From contig NZ_JANUGU010000001.1 of the NCBI RefSeq assembly GCF_024753145.1, forward strand, positions 496,001 through 560,000: a stretch of DNA of 64,000 nucleotides. Reading direction: 5' to 3'. The notes under the pieces were generated by a model. It ran no database searches, was not told the DNA's origin, and saw nothing but the letters and a program-made list of their open reading frames with translations. This document shows positions 1 through 6,784 of the stretch, piece after piece; position 1 is the stretch's first letter, and every line of letters begins with the position of its first letter. The position numbers were made by a program, and so were the translations under genes. Source of the stretch: Massilia terrae. GTDB lineage: Bacteria; Pseudomonadota; Gammaproteobacteria; Burkholderiales; Burkholderiaceae_D.

Positions 1-339
1 TTCGCGCGTGAAATCGGCGGGAATGTCGAGCACGAACAGCACGTCGCCGCGCGTGAGCGCACGCCGGCCTTCCTCCTGGGACGGCAGGGTCGCCACGATC
101 TCGAAGTAGCCGGAATTGCGCATCGCGGCCACGAAACTGCGCGTGAACTCGCTCTGGTCGGCCGCGATCACGGCGGTGGGCAGGTGCCTGGGGTCGGTAT
201 TGATCGCGAAGCCGAACAGCGCCATCTGGATGATCGGGATGCCGATGATCATGGCGAAGGTAATGCGGTCGCGCCGCAGCTGCAGGAATTCCTTCAGCAC
301 GATGGCCCACCAGCGCGTGACGGAGAAGCCGTTACGCAT
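1..339 (-). CDS. ABC-2 type transporter permease (partial, C-terminus beyond left edge)
   Basis: This is the N-terminal 113 residues of a membrane permease that would form the channel of a drug/efflux ABC exporter in the inner membrane. It starts at the ATG at 339, which lies inside the end of the ATPase gene (8-base overlap), as expected for translationally coupled subunits. The start MRNGFSVTRWWAIVLKEFLQ, followed by a basic stretch and a hydrophobic segment containing ITFAMIIGIPIIQMALFGFA, is typical of YhhJ/YbhR-type ABC-2 permeases. These have one N-terminal helix, a large external domain and a C-terminal helix bundle. Only the first helix and the beginning of the external domain are visible, so the substrate cannot be judged. 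It is the third gene of an adaptor-ATPase-permease operon. Confidence 0.85.
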   Translation of the reverse strand, partial: MRNGFSVTRWWAIVLKEFLQLRRDRITFAMIIGIPIIQMALFGFAINTDPRHLPTAVIAADQSEFTRSFVAAMRNSGYFEIVATLPSQEEGRRALTRGDVLFVLDIPADFTRE

Positions 340-1276
340 GCCCGTTCTCCTTTGGCGCGCGCTTCATCAGGTAGATGAAGGCGTGTTCCAGCGAGGTGCG
401 GATCGGCTCGACCTTCAGCCCGCGCTCCGCCGCCACGCGCTCCAGGGTGGCCTTGAGCGCATCGGCATCGGTGCCGCTGACGTGCACGGCGCTGCCGAAG
501 GCGACGGTCTGCTCGACGCCCGGCTGGCCTAGCAGCTTGTCGGCCAAGCCAGCCAGGCCGGGGCCGGTGAGGCAGAAGGTGGCCAGCTTGAGCGAATTGG
601 TGATCTCGTCCGCCGTGCCCTGCGCCAGCAGCGATCCGGAGGCGATGTAGGCCAGCCGGTGGCAGCGCTCCGCCTCGTCCATGTAGTGGGTGCTGACCAG
701 CACCGAGATGCCGCGCGCCGCCAGCCGGTGCAGCTCTTCCCAGAAGTCGCGCCGCGCGCCGGGATCGACGCCGGCGGTCGGCTCGTCCAGCAGCAGCAAT
801 TGCGGTTCGTGCAGCAGGCAGGCGGCCAGGGCGAGGCGCTGCTTCCAGCCGCCGGACAGGGTACCGGCCAGCTGGTCGGCGCGCTGTGCCAGGCCCAGGT
901 CTTCCAGCGATTTCGTGACCACCTGTTCGCGCTCGCGCACCTGGTAGAGACGCGCGACGAAATCGAGGTTTTCGCGGATCGACAGGTCGTCCCAGTACGA
1001 AAAGCGCTGCGTCATGTAGCCGACTTCGCGCTTGATCTGCTCGCTCTCGCGCAGGATATCGAAGCCGAGACAGGTGCCGCTGCCGGAATCGGGCGTGAGC
1101 AGGCCGCACAACATGCGGATGGTGGTGGTCTTGCCGCTGCCGTTGGGGCCGAGGAAGCCGAAGATCTCGCCGCGCTTGACCTGCAGCGCGACGTCGCGCA
1201 CCACGTGCTTGTCGCCGAAGTGCTTGTTCAGGCCTCGCACGTCGATCGCCAGCGCGGCCGCCTCCCGGTCGCTCAT
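332..1276 (-). CDS. ABC transporter ATP-binding protein
   Basis: A 314-residue cytoplasmic ATPase that energises the neighbouring ABC-2 permease. Walker A is GPNGSGKTTTIRM, the signature is LSGGWKQR and Walker B is LLLLDEPTAGVDPG, followed by the H-loop in STHYMDEAERC; all catalytic residues are present. The length and the C-terminal extension after about residue 240 match the CcmA/YbhF-like family, single-domain ATPases of drug efflux pumps. The start overlaps the 3' end of the HlyD-type gene by four bases, and its own end overlaps the permease start, so the three genes form one coupled operon read leftwards. Substrate unknown; multidrug or bile-salt-like efflux is the usual role of relatives. 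Confidence 0.93.
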   Translation of the reverse strand: MSDREAAALAIDVRGLNKHFGDKHVVRDVALQVKRGEIFGFLGPNGSGKTTTIRMLCGLLTPDSGSGTCLGFDILRESEQIKREVGYMTQRFSYWDDLSIRENLDFVARLYQVREREQVVTKSLEDLGLAQRADQLAGTLSGGWKQRLALAACLLHEPQLLLLDEPTAGVDPGARRDFWEELHRLAARGISVLVSTHYMDEAERCHRLAYIASGSLLAQGTADEITNSLKLATFCLTGPGLAGLADKLLGQPGVEQTVAFGSAVHVSGTDADALKATLERVAAERGLKVEPIRTSLEHAFIYLMKRAPKENGHA

Positions 1277-2217
1277 TGCAGCACCGCCTCCACCGGCTGG
1301 CCGGGACGCAGTTTCGGCGCGTCTTCGGGAGCAGGCCGTGCCTCCACCATGAACACCAGCTTGGATCGGGTCGCGTTACTGTAGATGACGGGCGGCGTGT
1401 ATTCGGACTGGTTCGAGACGAAGCTGATCGTGGCCGGCACCGCGGCCGCGCAGCCGTCGCATCGCACCTGCAGCTTGCGTCCGGGCGCCAGCGCGCCCAC
1501 CGCTGTTTCGGGCACGAAGAAACGCACCTTGACGTTCGCGGGAGGGAGCATGCGCACCACCGGGCTGCCGGCCGGCACCCACTCGCCGCTGCGGTACAGG
1601 GTGTCGTAGACCAGGCCCGCGTCCAGCGCATGCACCTGCTTCTGCGCGAGCTTCCACTGCGCCTGTCCCAGCGCCGCCCTGGCCGCGTCGACCTGGGCCT
1701 GCTGCGCGCGCATCTGCTGTTCGCGGCCGGGCAGGCGGGCCACCTGCACCTGCGCCTCCAGCTCGCGCACCCGCGCCTGCGCCGCGCTGGCGGCGGTGCG
1801 GGTGTCGTCGAGCTGCGCGCGCGCGATCCCGCCGGCGCGGTACTGGGCTTCGTCGCGCTGGCGCTGGAGCCCGAGGCGTTCGGCCTCGGCGCGCGCCTGC
1901 TGGAGCTGGGCCTGGGTCACGTTCACTTCCTGGGGACGGCGGCCGGTGGCCAGGTCTGCGCGCTGGGCCTGCGCGGCCTGCAGCTGCTGCTGGGCCTGGC
2001 GCACGGCATCGGCCTCGTTGGCCGATTCGAGTTCGAACAGCAGCGCGTTGGCCGACACCGTCTGCCCGCGCGCCACCGCCAACTTGACCAGCTGGCCCGG
2101 CTGGGACGAGGCCATGTAGACGAACTCGCCTTCGACGTAGCCCTGGTAAGTGTTGGCCGGCTCCTTCGCGCATCCCGCCACCAGCAGGATCGCCAGCCAG
2201 GCCGCCCGCATCCGCAT
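1273..2217 (-). CDS. HlyD/MacA-type periplasmic adaptor lipoprotein
   Basis: A 314-residue membrane-fusion (adaptor) protein that would bridge the inner-membrane ABC pump to an outer-membrane channel. The N-terminus has a short hydrophobic stretch ending in the lipobox LVAGC, so it is probably a lipoprotein on the periplasmic face. A biotinyl-lipoyl-like segment (QPGQLVKLAVARGQTVSANA) is followed by a long Gln/Ala-rich coiled-coil hairpin (about residues 60-165) and beta-barrel segments near the end. I take the ATG at 2217 because GGGGCGGC lies just upstream; an in-frame ATG exists seven codons earlier at 2238. It is the first gene of the leftward ABC operon and diverges from the DUF488 gene. 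The YhiI/YbhG families are the closest match. Confidence 0.88.
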   Translation of the reverse strand: MRMRAAWLAILLVAGCAKEPANTYQGYVEGEFVYMASSQPGQLVKLAVARGQTVSANALLFELESANEADAVRQAQQQLQAAQAQRADLATGRRPQEVNVTQAQLQQARAEAERLGLQRQRDEAQYRAGGIARAQLDDTRTAASAAQARVRELEAQVQVARLPGREQQMRAQQAQVDAARAALGQAQWKLAQKQVHALDAGLVYDTLYRSGEWVPAGSPVVRMLPPANVKVRFFVPETAVGALAPGRKLQVRCDGCAAAVPATISFVSNQSEYTPPVIYSNATRSKLVFMVEARPAPEDAPKLRPGQPVEAVLQ

Positions 2218-2366
2218 CTGCCGCCCCTTTCTTGTCATTCTTGCCCAGCGATGGTCGGCCCAATCGCGGGATTAGTCAATCGATAAGTTCTTTTGGGCAG
2301 CGTGCGCCAGAAGGCGCCAAGCCGCGCGACAATGGAGCTTGATCACCATTACCGCAGAGGTCACGC

Positions 2367-2927
2367 GTGGACGACCGGATCGTCTTTACAATCGGCCATT
2401 CCAACCGCCCGATCGAGGAATTCATCGGCTTGCTGAAGGAAAACCAGGTCGGCCTGCTGCTGGATATCCGCACCGTGCCGCGCTCGCGCCACAACCCGCA
2501 GTTCAACCGCGACACCTTGCCCGATGCGCTGGCCGTCTACGGCATCGCGTACCGCCACATGGCCGGCCTGGGCGGCCTGCGCCACCCGAAGCATGACTCC
2601 GCCAACGCCGGCTGGCGCAACACGTCCTTTCGCGGCTACGCGGACTATATGCAAACGCCGGAGTTCGCGGCCAATGTGGACGAGCTCGCGCGGCTGGCGG
2701 GCACGGTGCAGTGCGTGCTGATGTGCGCCGAGTCCGTGCCGTGGCGTTGCCACCGCTCAATGGTCGCGGACGCGCTGGTGGTGCGCGGCATCCCTGTCGA
2801 GCACATCATGGGGCAGGGCAAGCGCAAGCCGCACACCTTGACGCCCTTTGCCCACGTCGAGGGCCGCCATATCACCTATCCGGCGCCCGCCGAGACGGCG
2901 GACAGCGGCCCGGCGGCCCTGTTTTGA
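2367..2927 (+). CDS. DUF488 family protein
   Basis: A 186-residue cytoplasmic protein of the DUF488 family, whose biochemical role is not established. The family-typical start FTIGHSNRPIEEFIGLLKEN is followed by LLLDIRTVPRSRHNPQF, and the conserved cysteine block LMCAESVPWRCHRSMVADAL lies near residue 125. Translation starts at the GTG at 2367, preceded by GCAGAGG; no in-frame ATG precedes the conserved core. Its 3' end overlaps the convergent hemerythrin-like gene by 56 bases. Members are often found beside stress genes, and the next genes here are stress-related too, but no function should be inferred from that alone. Confidence 0.9.
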   Translation: MDDRIVFTIGHSNRPIEEFIGLLKENQVGLLLDIRTVPRSRHNPQFNRDTLPDALAVYGIAYRHMAGLGGLRHPKHDSANAGWRNTSFRGYADYMQTPEFAANVDELARLAGTVQCVLMCAESVPWRCHRSMVADALVVRGIPVEHIMGQGKRKPHTLTPFAHVEGRHITYPAPAETADSGPAALF

Positions 2928-3282
2928 GGGGCGGCACGCGGTCGCGCTGGGCGATCAGGAAGCGTCCGAGCAGGCCCAGCGCCTCGCGCGCAAGCGCGGC
3001 GTCGCCATCATCGATGCGGTTGGCGGCCTGGTGCAAGGCGGACAGGGCCCGCGCATGGCCTTCCTGCTGCTCGCGCAGGCGATCCTGGTCGATCGCTTCT
3101 GTGACCAGTTCCTCCGCGCGGAAGGCGTGCTCGACAGCGGCGACGAGCTGGTTGTAGCAGCCCGGCACGCGCTCGTCGGCGGCATTCGCGAGCGAGGAAA
3201 TGGTGCGCGCCAGCTCACGCCGGGTGGCGTGCACGGCGGCAAAGGCAAAGCCCAACTGCTGTGATGGTTCGTGCGTTCCCAT
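2872..3282 (-). CDS. hemerythrin-like helical protein (hypothetical)
   Basis: A predicted 136-residue, mostly alpha-helical soluble protein. The start at 3282 is chosen because GGAGTCAGAT precedes the ATG; a longer frame reaches 3510 but its extra N-terminus looks non-coding. Segments VEHAFRAEELVTEAI and EGHARALSALHQAAN resemble the HxxxE and HxxxH helices of hemerythrin HHE domains, which bind a di-iron centre. The last helix (LIAQRDRV) lacks the usual histidine, so iron binding is uncertain. The last 19 or so residues are encoded in the 56-base overlap with the convergent DUF488 gene and are low-complexity. It sits downstream of usp on the same strand, 74 bases away, so the two may be co-transcribed. 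Confidence 0.6.
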   Translation of the reverse strand: MGTHEPSQQLGFAFAAVHATRRELARTISSLANAADERVPGCYNQLVAAVEHAFRAEELVTEAIDQDRLREQQEGHARALSALHQAANRIDDGDAALAREALGLLGRFLIAQRDRVPPLKTGPPGRCPPSRRAPDR

Positions 3283-3356
3283 ATCTGACTCCGATCTGGC
3301 AACACCTGTACGACATCGGTGCGCAACGCGAGTTCCGTGAATCTCCTTGCCGGTGC

Positions 3357-3830
3357 TCAGCCCGGCGTCTTCAGCTTGCCAGTGTCCCGGCGCGGCCGCA
3401 AGACCATCACCGGAATCGACGAGTAGGCCAGCACATTCTGCGTGACGCTGCCGGCCAGCAGCTTGGACAGGCCGCGCCGGCCGTGCGATGCCATGAAGAT
3501 CAGGTCGCATCCTTGTTCATTGGCGGTGCGAATGATTTCCTCGTGCGGCACCACGGAGAACACCGTCAGCGCGGTGCAGTTGAGCCCGGCGGCGCGGGCA
3601 TCGGCCGCCACTTTGTCGGCGTTCTCGCGCGCCATGCCCAGCAGCGTGTCGGCCTCGAAGCCGGTGTCGACCACCATGGCGCCTTCGGCCGCCGGCATCA
3701 GCGGGTAGGGCTCGGCGACGGACAGCGCGACGATGTCGGCATGGCAGAGCTTGGCGAAATTGATCGCGGCGGCGGCGGCCTCGTCGGACAGTTCCGAGCC
3801 GTCAGTGGGTACCAGAATTTTCTTGTACAT
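3357..3830 (-). CDS. universal stress protein (UspA family)
   Basis: A 157-residue cytoplasmic stress protein. The start MYKKILVPTDGSELSDEA is the canonical Usp N-terminus, and the ATP-binding motif near the C-terminus is readable as GRRGLSKLLAGSVTQNVL followed by IPVMVLRP, so this is an ATP-binding-type Usp. The ATG at 3830 is preceded by CGAGGAG at good spacing; an in-frame extension to 3995 lacks a ribosome site and crosses the promoter region. It diverges from hsp20, and the shared 157-base gap holds an FNR-type site (3885-3898), which fits the known oxygen-limitation control of many proteobacterial usp genes. Function beyond stress survival is not predictable. Confidence 0.95.
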   Translation of the reverse strand: MYKKILVPTDGSELSDEAAAAAINFAKLCHADIVALSVAEPYPLMPAAEGAMVVDTGFEADTLLGMARENADKVAADARAAGLNCTALTVFSVVPHEEIIRTANEQGCDLIFMASHGRRGLSKLLAGSVTQNVLAYSSIPVMVLRPRRDTGKLKTPG

Positions 3831-3884
3831 AGCTTGCTCCTCGTAAAGCCGCATCCAGTGTGTGCGCGCGAAAACGTAAAGTCT

Positions 3885-3898
3885 TTGATGCATCTCAA
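3885..3898. promoter_or_regulatory. FNR-type binding site between usp and hsp20
   Basis: TTGATGCATCTCAA matches the FNR consensus TTGAT-N4-ATCAA at nine of ten defined positions. For hsp20, a -10-like CATACT lies at 3925-3930, placing the site near -45; for usp the spacing also allows activation. Assignment is by motif reading only; an Fnr with intact recognition helix is encoded at 23810-24580. Confidence 0.6.
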
Positions 3899-3987
3899 AT
3901 GCAGCAGTAGCACAAGACACGTGGCATACTATCCAAACCGGGTACGCGTCCCGGTGGACGCGTCCGTTGACCGACAAGGAGACCGAC

Positions 3988-4434
3988 ATGGCCAATAAAT
4001 TGTCCCGTTACGACCCGTTCGGGACCATCACACGCATGGCGCCCATGCGCGCCCTCGACGACTGGTTTCACGAGATGACCCCGCGCTCCCTGCGCGACCT
4101 GACGGCCGAACCGATGATCGGCCTGGACATCGCCGAATCGGAACAGGCTTATACGGTGCGCGCGGAAATCCCGGGTGTCAAGAAGGAAGATATCAAGGTC
4201 GAGGTGCAGGGCAACCGCGTCACCATTGCGGCCGAGTCGCGCCGCGAATCCGAACAGAAGGAAGGCGAGCGCATCGTACGCAGCGAGCTTTTCTACGGGG
4301 AGCAGCACCGCAGCTTCACCCTGGACCAGGACATCGACGAATCCAAGGCCAGCGCCAAATACGTCGATGGCGTGCTTGAACTTAATTTACCGAAGAAGGC
4401 TGGCGGTAGCGCCAGCAAGTTGCAAATCAGCTGA
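3988..4434 (+). CDS. Hsp20/alpha-crystallin family small heat shock protein
   Basis: A 148-residue cytoplasmic holdase chaperone that binds unfolding proteins without ATP. The alpha-crystallin domain spans about residues 45-140, with the conserved blocks YTVRAEIPGVKKEDIKVEVQ, ERSELFYGEQHRSF-like strand region and VDGVLELNLPKK. The ATG at 3988 is preceded by AAGGAG; an upstream in-frame TTG at 3967 is rejected because it precedes that ribosome site. It is a single gene divergent from usp, with an FNR-type site in the shared gap. The C-terminal tail (ASKLQIS) lacks the usual I-x-I/V anchor, which may affect oligomer size. The next gene is convergent. Confidence 0.95.
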   Translation: MANKLSRYDPFGTITRMAPMRALDDWFHEMTPRSLRDLTAEPMIGLDIAESEQAYTVRAEIPGVKKEDIKVEVQGNRVTIAAESRRESEQKEGERIVRSELFYGEQHRSFTLDQDIDESKASAKYVDGVLELNLPKKAGGSASKLQIS

Positions 4435-4450
4435 ACGCTGAACGCGTCGC

Positions 4451-4487
4451 GCACGCCTGCGCCAGCGCAAACGGCGGCGCGGCGTGC
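4451..4487. terminator. possible bidirectional terminator hairpin
   Basis: Between convergent hsp20 and the 4516-4851 gene, GCACGCC...GGCGTGC forms a seven-base-pair stem extended inward by GCGCC/GGCGC with a one-base bulge. There is no clear T-run, so termination activity is uncertain. Confidence 0.35.
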
Positions 4488-4515
4488 GGCCGATCATGGG
4501 GCTGGCGCGGGCGGC

Positions 4516-4851
4516 TCAGTCCGACGAGCGTTTCTTGTCCGCGTCGGGCAGGGCGTTCTCGCTGCCGCCATTGCGGTCGGCAACGACATTACCTTCGCTG
4601 ATCTCGCAGCGCGCCGGCTTGTCGTCGGCGCGTTCGGGCCGCGCGCCTTGCTCCAGGCTGGCCTGGCAGGCTTCCGCGCGGGCCTGGGTGGTATTGTTTT
4701 CCGCAGATTTCTCGCGTGCGGCTTGCTCGCGCTGCTGGATCAGGACTTTGGACGCGAACGGCGCCGTCAGCACGCCGAGGGGAGACGCGACCGCGCTGGA
4801 GCACAGCGGCAGCATGAGCAGGCACGCGGCAGCGGCGAAGCGGACGGTCAT
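4516..4851 (-). CDS. small exported hypothetical protein
   Basis: A 111-residue protein I do not recognise. Residues 1-23 form a clear Sec signal peptide (MTVRFAAAACLLMLPLCSSA, then VAS), so it is periplasmic. The mature part is hydrophilic, rich in Ala, Glu and Arg, with a probable coiled-coil (LIQQREQAAREKSAENN) and two cysteines (EACQASLEQ and PARCEIS) that could form a disulfide. The ATG at 4851 has GGAGAAG upstream. It sits alone between convergent hsp20 and the leftward DUF457-type gene, about 80 bases from each. Nothing in sequence or context assigns a role. Confidence 0.7.
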   Translation of the reverse strand: MTVRFAAAACLLMLPLCSSAVASPLGVLTAPFASKVLIQQREQAAREKSAENNTTQARAEACQASLEQGARPERADDKPARCEISEGNVVADRNGGSENALPDADKKRSSD

Positions 4852-4929
4852 GACTTCTCCAAAGGAAATATTGAGTCTTGGATACTACCCCAAAAAAACG
4901 AAAAGGGAAGGGGCAACGCGCAAAAAGTG

Positions 4930-6147
4930 TCAGTGCGCTGCCACACCGAGCACATCAGCGCGCGGATAATCCCAAGGCGGCACGTTGAAGCTGCAGCGCT
5001 TCACGGAAGATAGTTGCAATGTTGAAAAATTCGGCGCGCCCGGCGGCCCGAAGCGGAGGTCGGTCGCCCGCTCGCCCTGGAGTGAGGGCGCGCGCGCAAA
5101 GCGCAGCCAGGCGTCCACCGCGCAGTCCTGCTGGTGCAGGCTACGCAGGCGCGCCAGCGGCACGGACTGTGTCCATTGCCACGCGATCCCTTCCGATGGG
5201 GCGGCGCGGCTGGTCGTGCCGCCGATGGGAGATGGGCAGGCATAGGCCGGCACCAGGCCCGGTAGCAGGCTCAGCAGTCCTCGCCGCAGCACCATTTGCT
5301 GTCCGTCATCATCTTGTGCCACCGTGACAAGTGACCAGCAGACCGGATTGGCGGGAAATGCCGACAGCGCCACATCCAGCAAGCGGCCGTCGCCGGCCTG
5401 CTGCATGACGAGCGCGCGCGCCTCCCGCTCCGCGACTAGTTGGCCGCCGAGAAACACACCGAGCAGCGCCCATCCTGCGGCCAGTCCGCGCCGGCTGCGC
5501 CCGGTCGCCCACGCCTGGACCACGGCCAGCAGCAGTCCTCCCGCCGCCAGCCCCGCCAGCGACCACCACTCGAGGTAGTCGCGCAGCATGAAGCCGGCCA
5601 GCACCAGCGCCAGCAAGCCCAGCCACAGCCAGCGCGCGCGCCGCCCGGCAAGCATGGCCAGCGGCACCCCGAACGCAACCCAGAACGCGGGCTCGACGAT
5701 GAACACGAGGTCGCCATACACCCAGCGGTTGTCGAACGGATAGAAGGGGTGGACGCCGTAGACATTCAGGTAGTCCATGCCAATATGCAAGAGCAAGCCG
5801 CCGGCGACGGCCGCCAGCAAGCCGCCGCGCGTCACCGGGCTCGAACGCAACAGCGTCCGCGCGGCCGGCCACAGCAGCCAGATGGCGGCCAGCAGCAGGA
5901 CGGCCTGGGGCAGGAGCCCGACCAGGGTATGCGTGTGTCCGCGATGCTGCAACAGGTAGCCGAGCGGACGTGGCGCCAGCGGCGTCAGGAGCAGGTCCAG
6001 ATCGGGGAAATTGCTCGCGGCCCAACACGACACCAGCAGCAAGCGATGCCGCACGCGCGCCCGCAGCGGATCGGTGTCGGCGGGAAGGCTTCGTTCGACG
6101 AGTTCGCCGAGCGCGAGCCCGGCCAGGGAATGGCTGATGTTATCCAT
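4930..6147 (-). CDS. DUF457/YdjM-type membrane protein (predicted metal-dependent hydrolase)
   Basis: A 405-residue inner-membrane protein. The opening MDNISHSLAGLALGELVERS and the later SNFPDLDLLL and HRGHTHTLVG blocks are the conserved His/Asp motifs of the YdjM/YbcI family, annotated as membrane-bound metal-dependent hydrolases on weak biochemical grounds. Five to seven hydrophobic segments follow between residues 75 and 245, with LLHIGMDYLNVYGVHPFYPF carrying a further conserved His-Asp-Asn set. The C-terminal 150 residues are soluble and variable. It is read leftwards, 40 bases beyond the PPTase gene, and could be the last gene of that operon or independent. Substrate unknown. Confidence 0.85.
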   Translation of the reverse strand: MDNISHSLAGLALGELVERSLPADTDPLRARVRHRLLLVSCWAASNFPDLDLLLTPLAPRPLGYLLQHRGHTHTLVGLLPQAVLLLAAIWLLWPAARTLLRSSPVTRGGLLAAVAGGLLLHIGMDYLNVYGVHPFYPFDNRWVYGDLVFIVEPAFWVAFGVPLAMLAGRRARWLWLGLLALVLAGFMLRDYLEWWSLAGLAAGGLLLAVVQAWATGRSRRGLAAGWALLGVFLGGQLVAEREARALVMQQAGDGRLLDVALSAFPANPVCWSLVTVAQDDDGQQMVLRRGLLSLLPGLVPAYACPSPIGGTTSRAAPSEGIAWQWTQSVPLARLRSLHQQDCAVDAWLRFARAPSLQGERATDLRFGPPGAPNFSTLQLSSVKRCSFNVPPWDYPRADVLGVAAH

Positions 6148-6187
6148 GCCGCAATCTTACCTGCAGAGCAAGATTGCGGGCCGACGA

Positions 6188-6784
6188 TCAGCTTGCGCCG
6201 CCTTCCGGTCCGCGCAGCGCATAGGCCGCGACGACGCCGAAAAAACCCTCCGGCAAAGACAGCGTGTGACAGCGCGCCGGCAGCGCCAGCCCGCTCCATT
6301 CGGACAGCTGGCGGCCATGGCATTTGAGGCGCGCCTCCTGCTCGGTCCAGGCGCGCGCCAGCAGCATGGGGCGCTGAGCCGGCGCCGCCATTTCCAGCTG
6401 GTCGCGCACATGCGGCGGCAGGTAATCGCGGGCGATGGCGCGCCAGTCCGGCACCTCCTGCACCCGCATCAGGTCGACACCGACCAGGCCGTGCCGGTGG
6501 ATCGCCGCCACCGACAGCTTGCCATCGTGGCTGATCGAGATGCCCGGCGCGACCAATTGCGGCATGCCCGAAAACGACACTGCCGGCGCACGCCCGGCCG
6601 AGAAGTGGACCATGATCTGGGCCACGTCCAGCCCGTACAGCTGCGCGATGGCCTCGCACAGCGCCAGCCGCGTGCGCCGCCGCGCCAGCTGGCGCTCGCC
6701 ATTGCCCTCGACCCCGATCACGTACAGGCCATCGTCGCGCGGGGCCAGCCGCCCCGGCCACCAGCATACGTCCACAGCATCCAT
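6188..6784 (-). CDS. 4'-phosphopantetheinyl transferase (Sfp type)
   Basis: A 198-residue enzyme that would transfer the phosphopantetheine arm of CoA to carrier domains. Sfp-family motifs are recognisable: GISISHDGKLSVAAI (P1 region), GLVGVDLMRVQEV (the magnesium-binding GVD) and ARAWTEQEARLKCHG (the W-x-x-x-EA-x-x-K motif). Its start codon shares one base with the stop of the large NRPS gene (TGATG at 6786-6782), so the two are translationally coupled and the NRPS carrier domain is the obvious substrate. The alternative reading as a housekeeping AcpS is unlikely because of the Sfp-like length and motifs. Confidence 0.9.
   Translation of the reverse strand: MDAVDVCWWPGRLAPRDDGLYVIGVEGNGERQLARRRTRLALCEAIAQLYGLDVAQIMVHFSAGRAPAVSFSGMPQLVAPGISISHDGKLSVAAIHRHGLVGVDLMRVQEVPDWRAIARDYLPPHVRDQLEMAAPAQRPMLLARAWTEQEARLKCHGRQLSEWSGLALPARCHTLSLPEGFFGVVAAYALRGPEGGAS

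Noticed and set aside
2943..3264. Plus-strand frame opposite the hemerythrin-like gene (2848-3264)
   Set aside because: It overlaps DUF488 out of frame, has no ribosome site and no family resemblance; the minus-strand reading has a better start and helical pattern.
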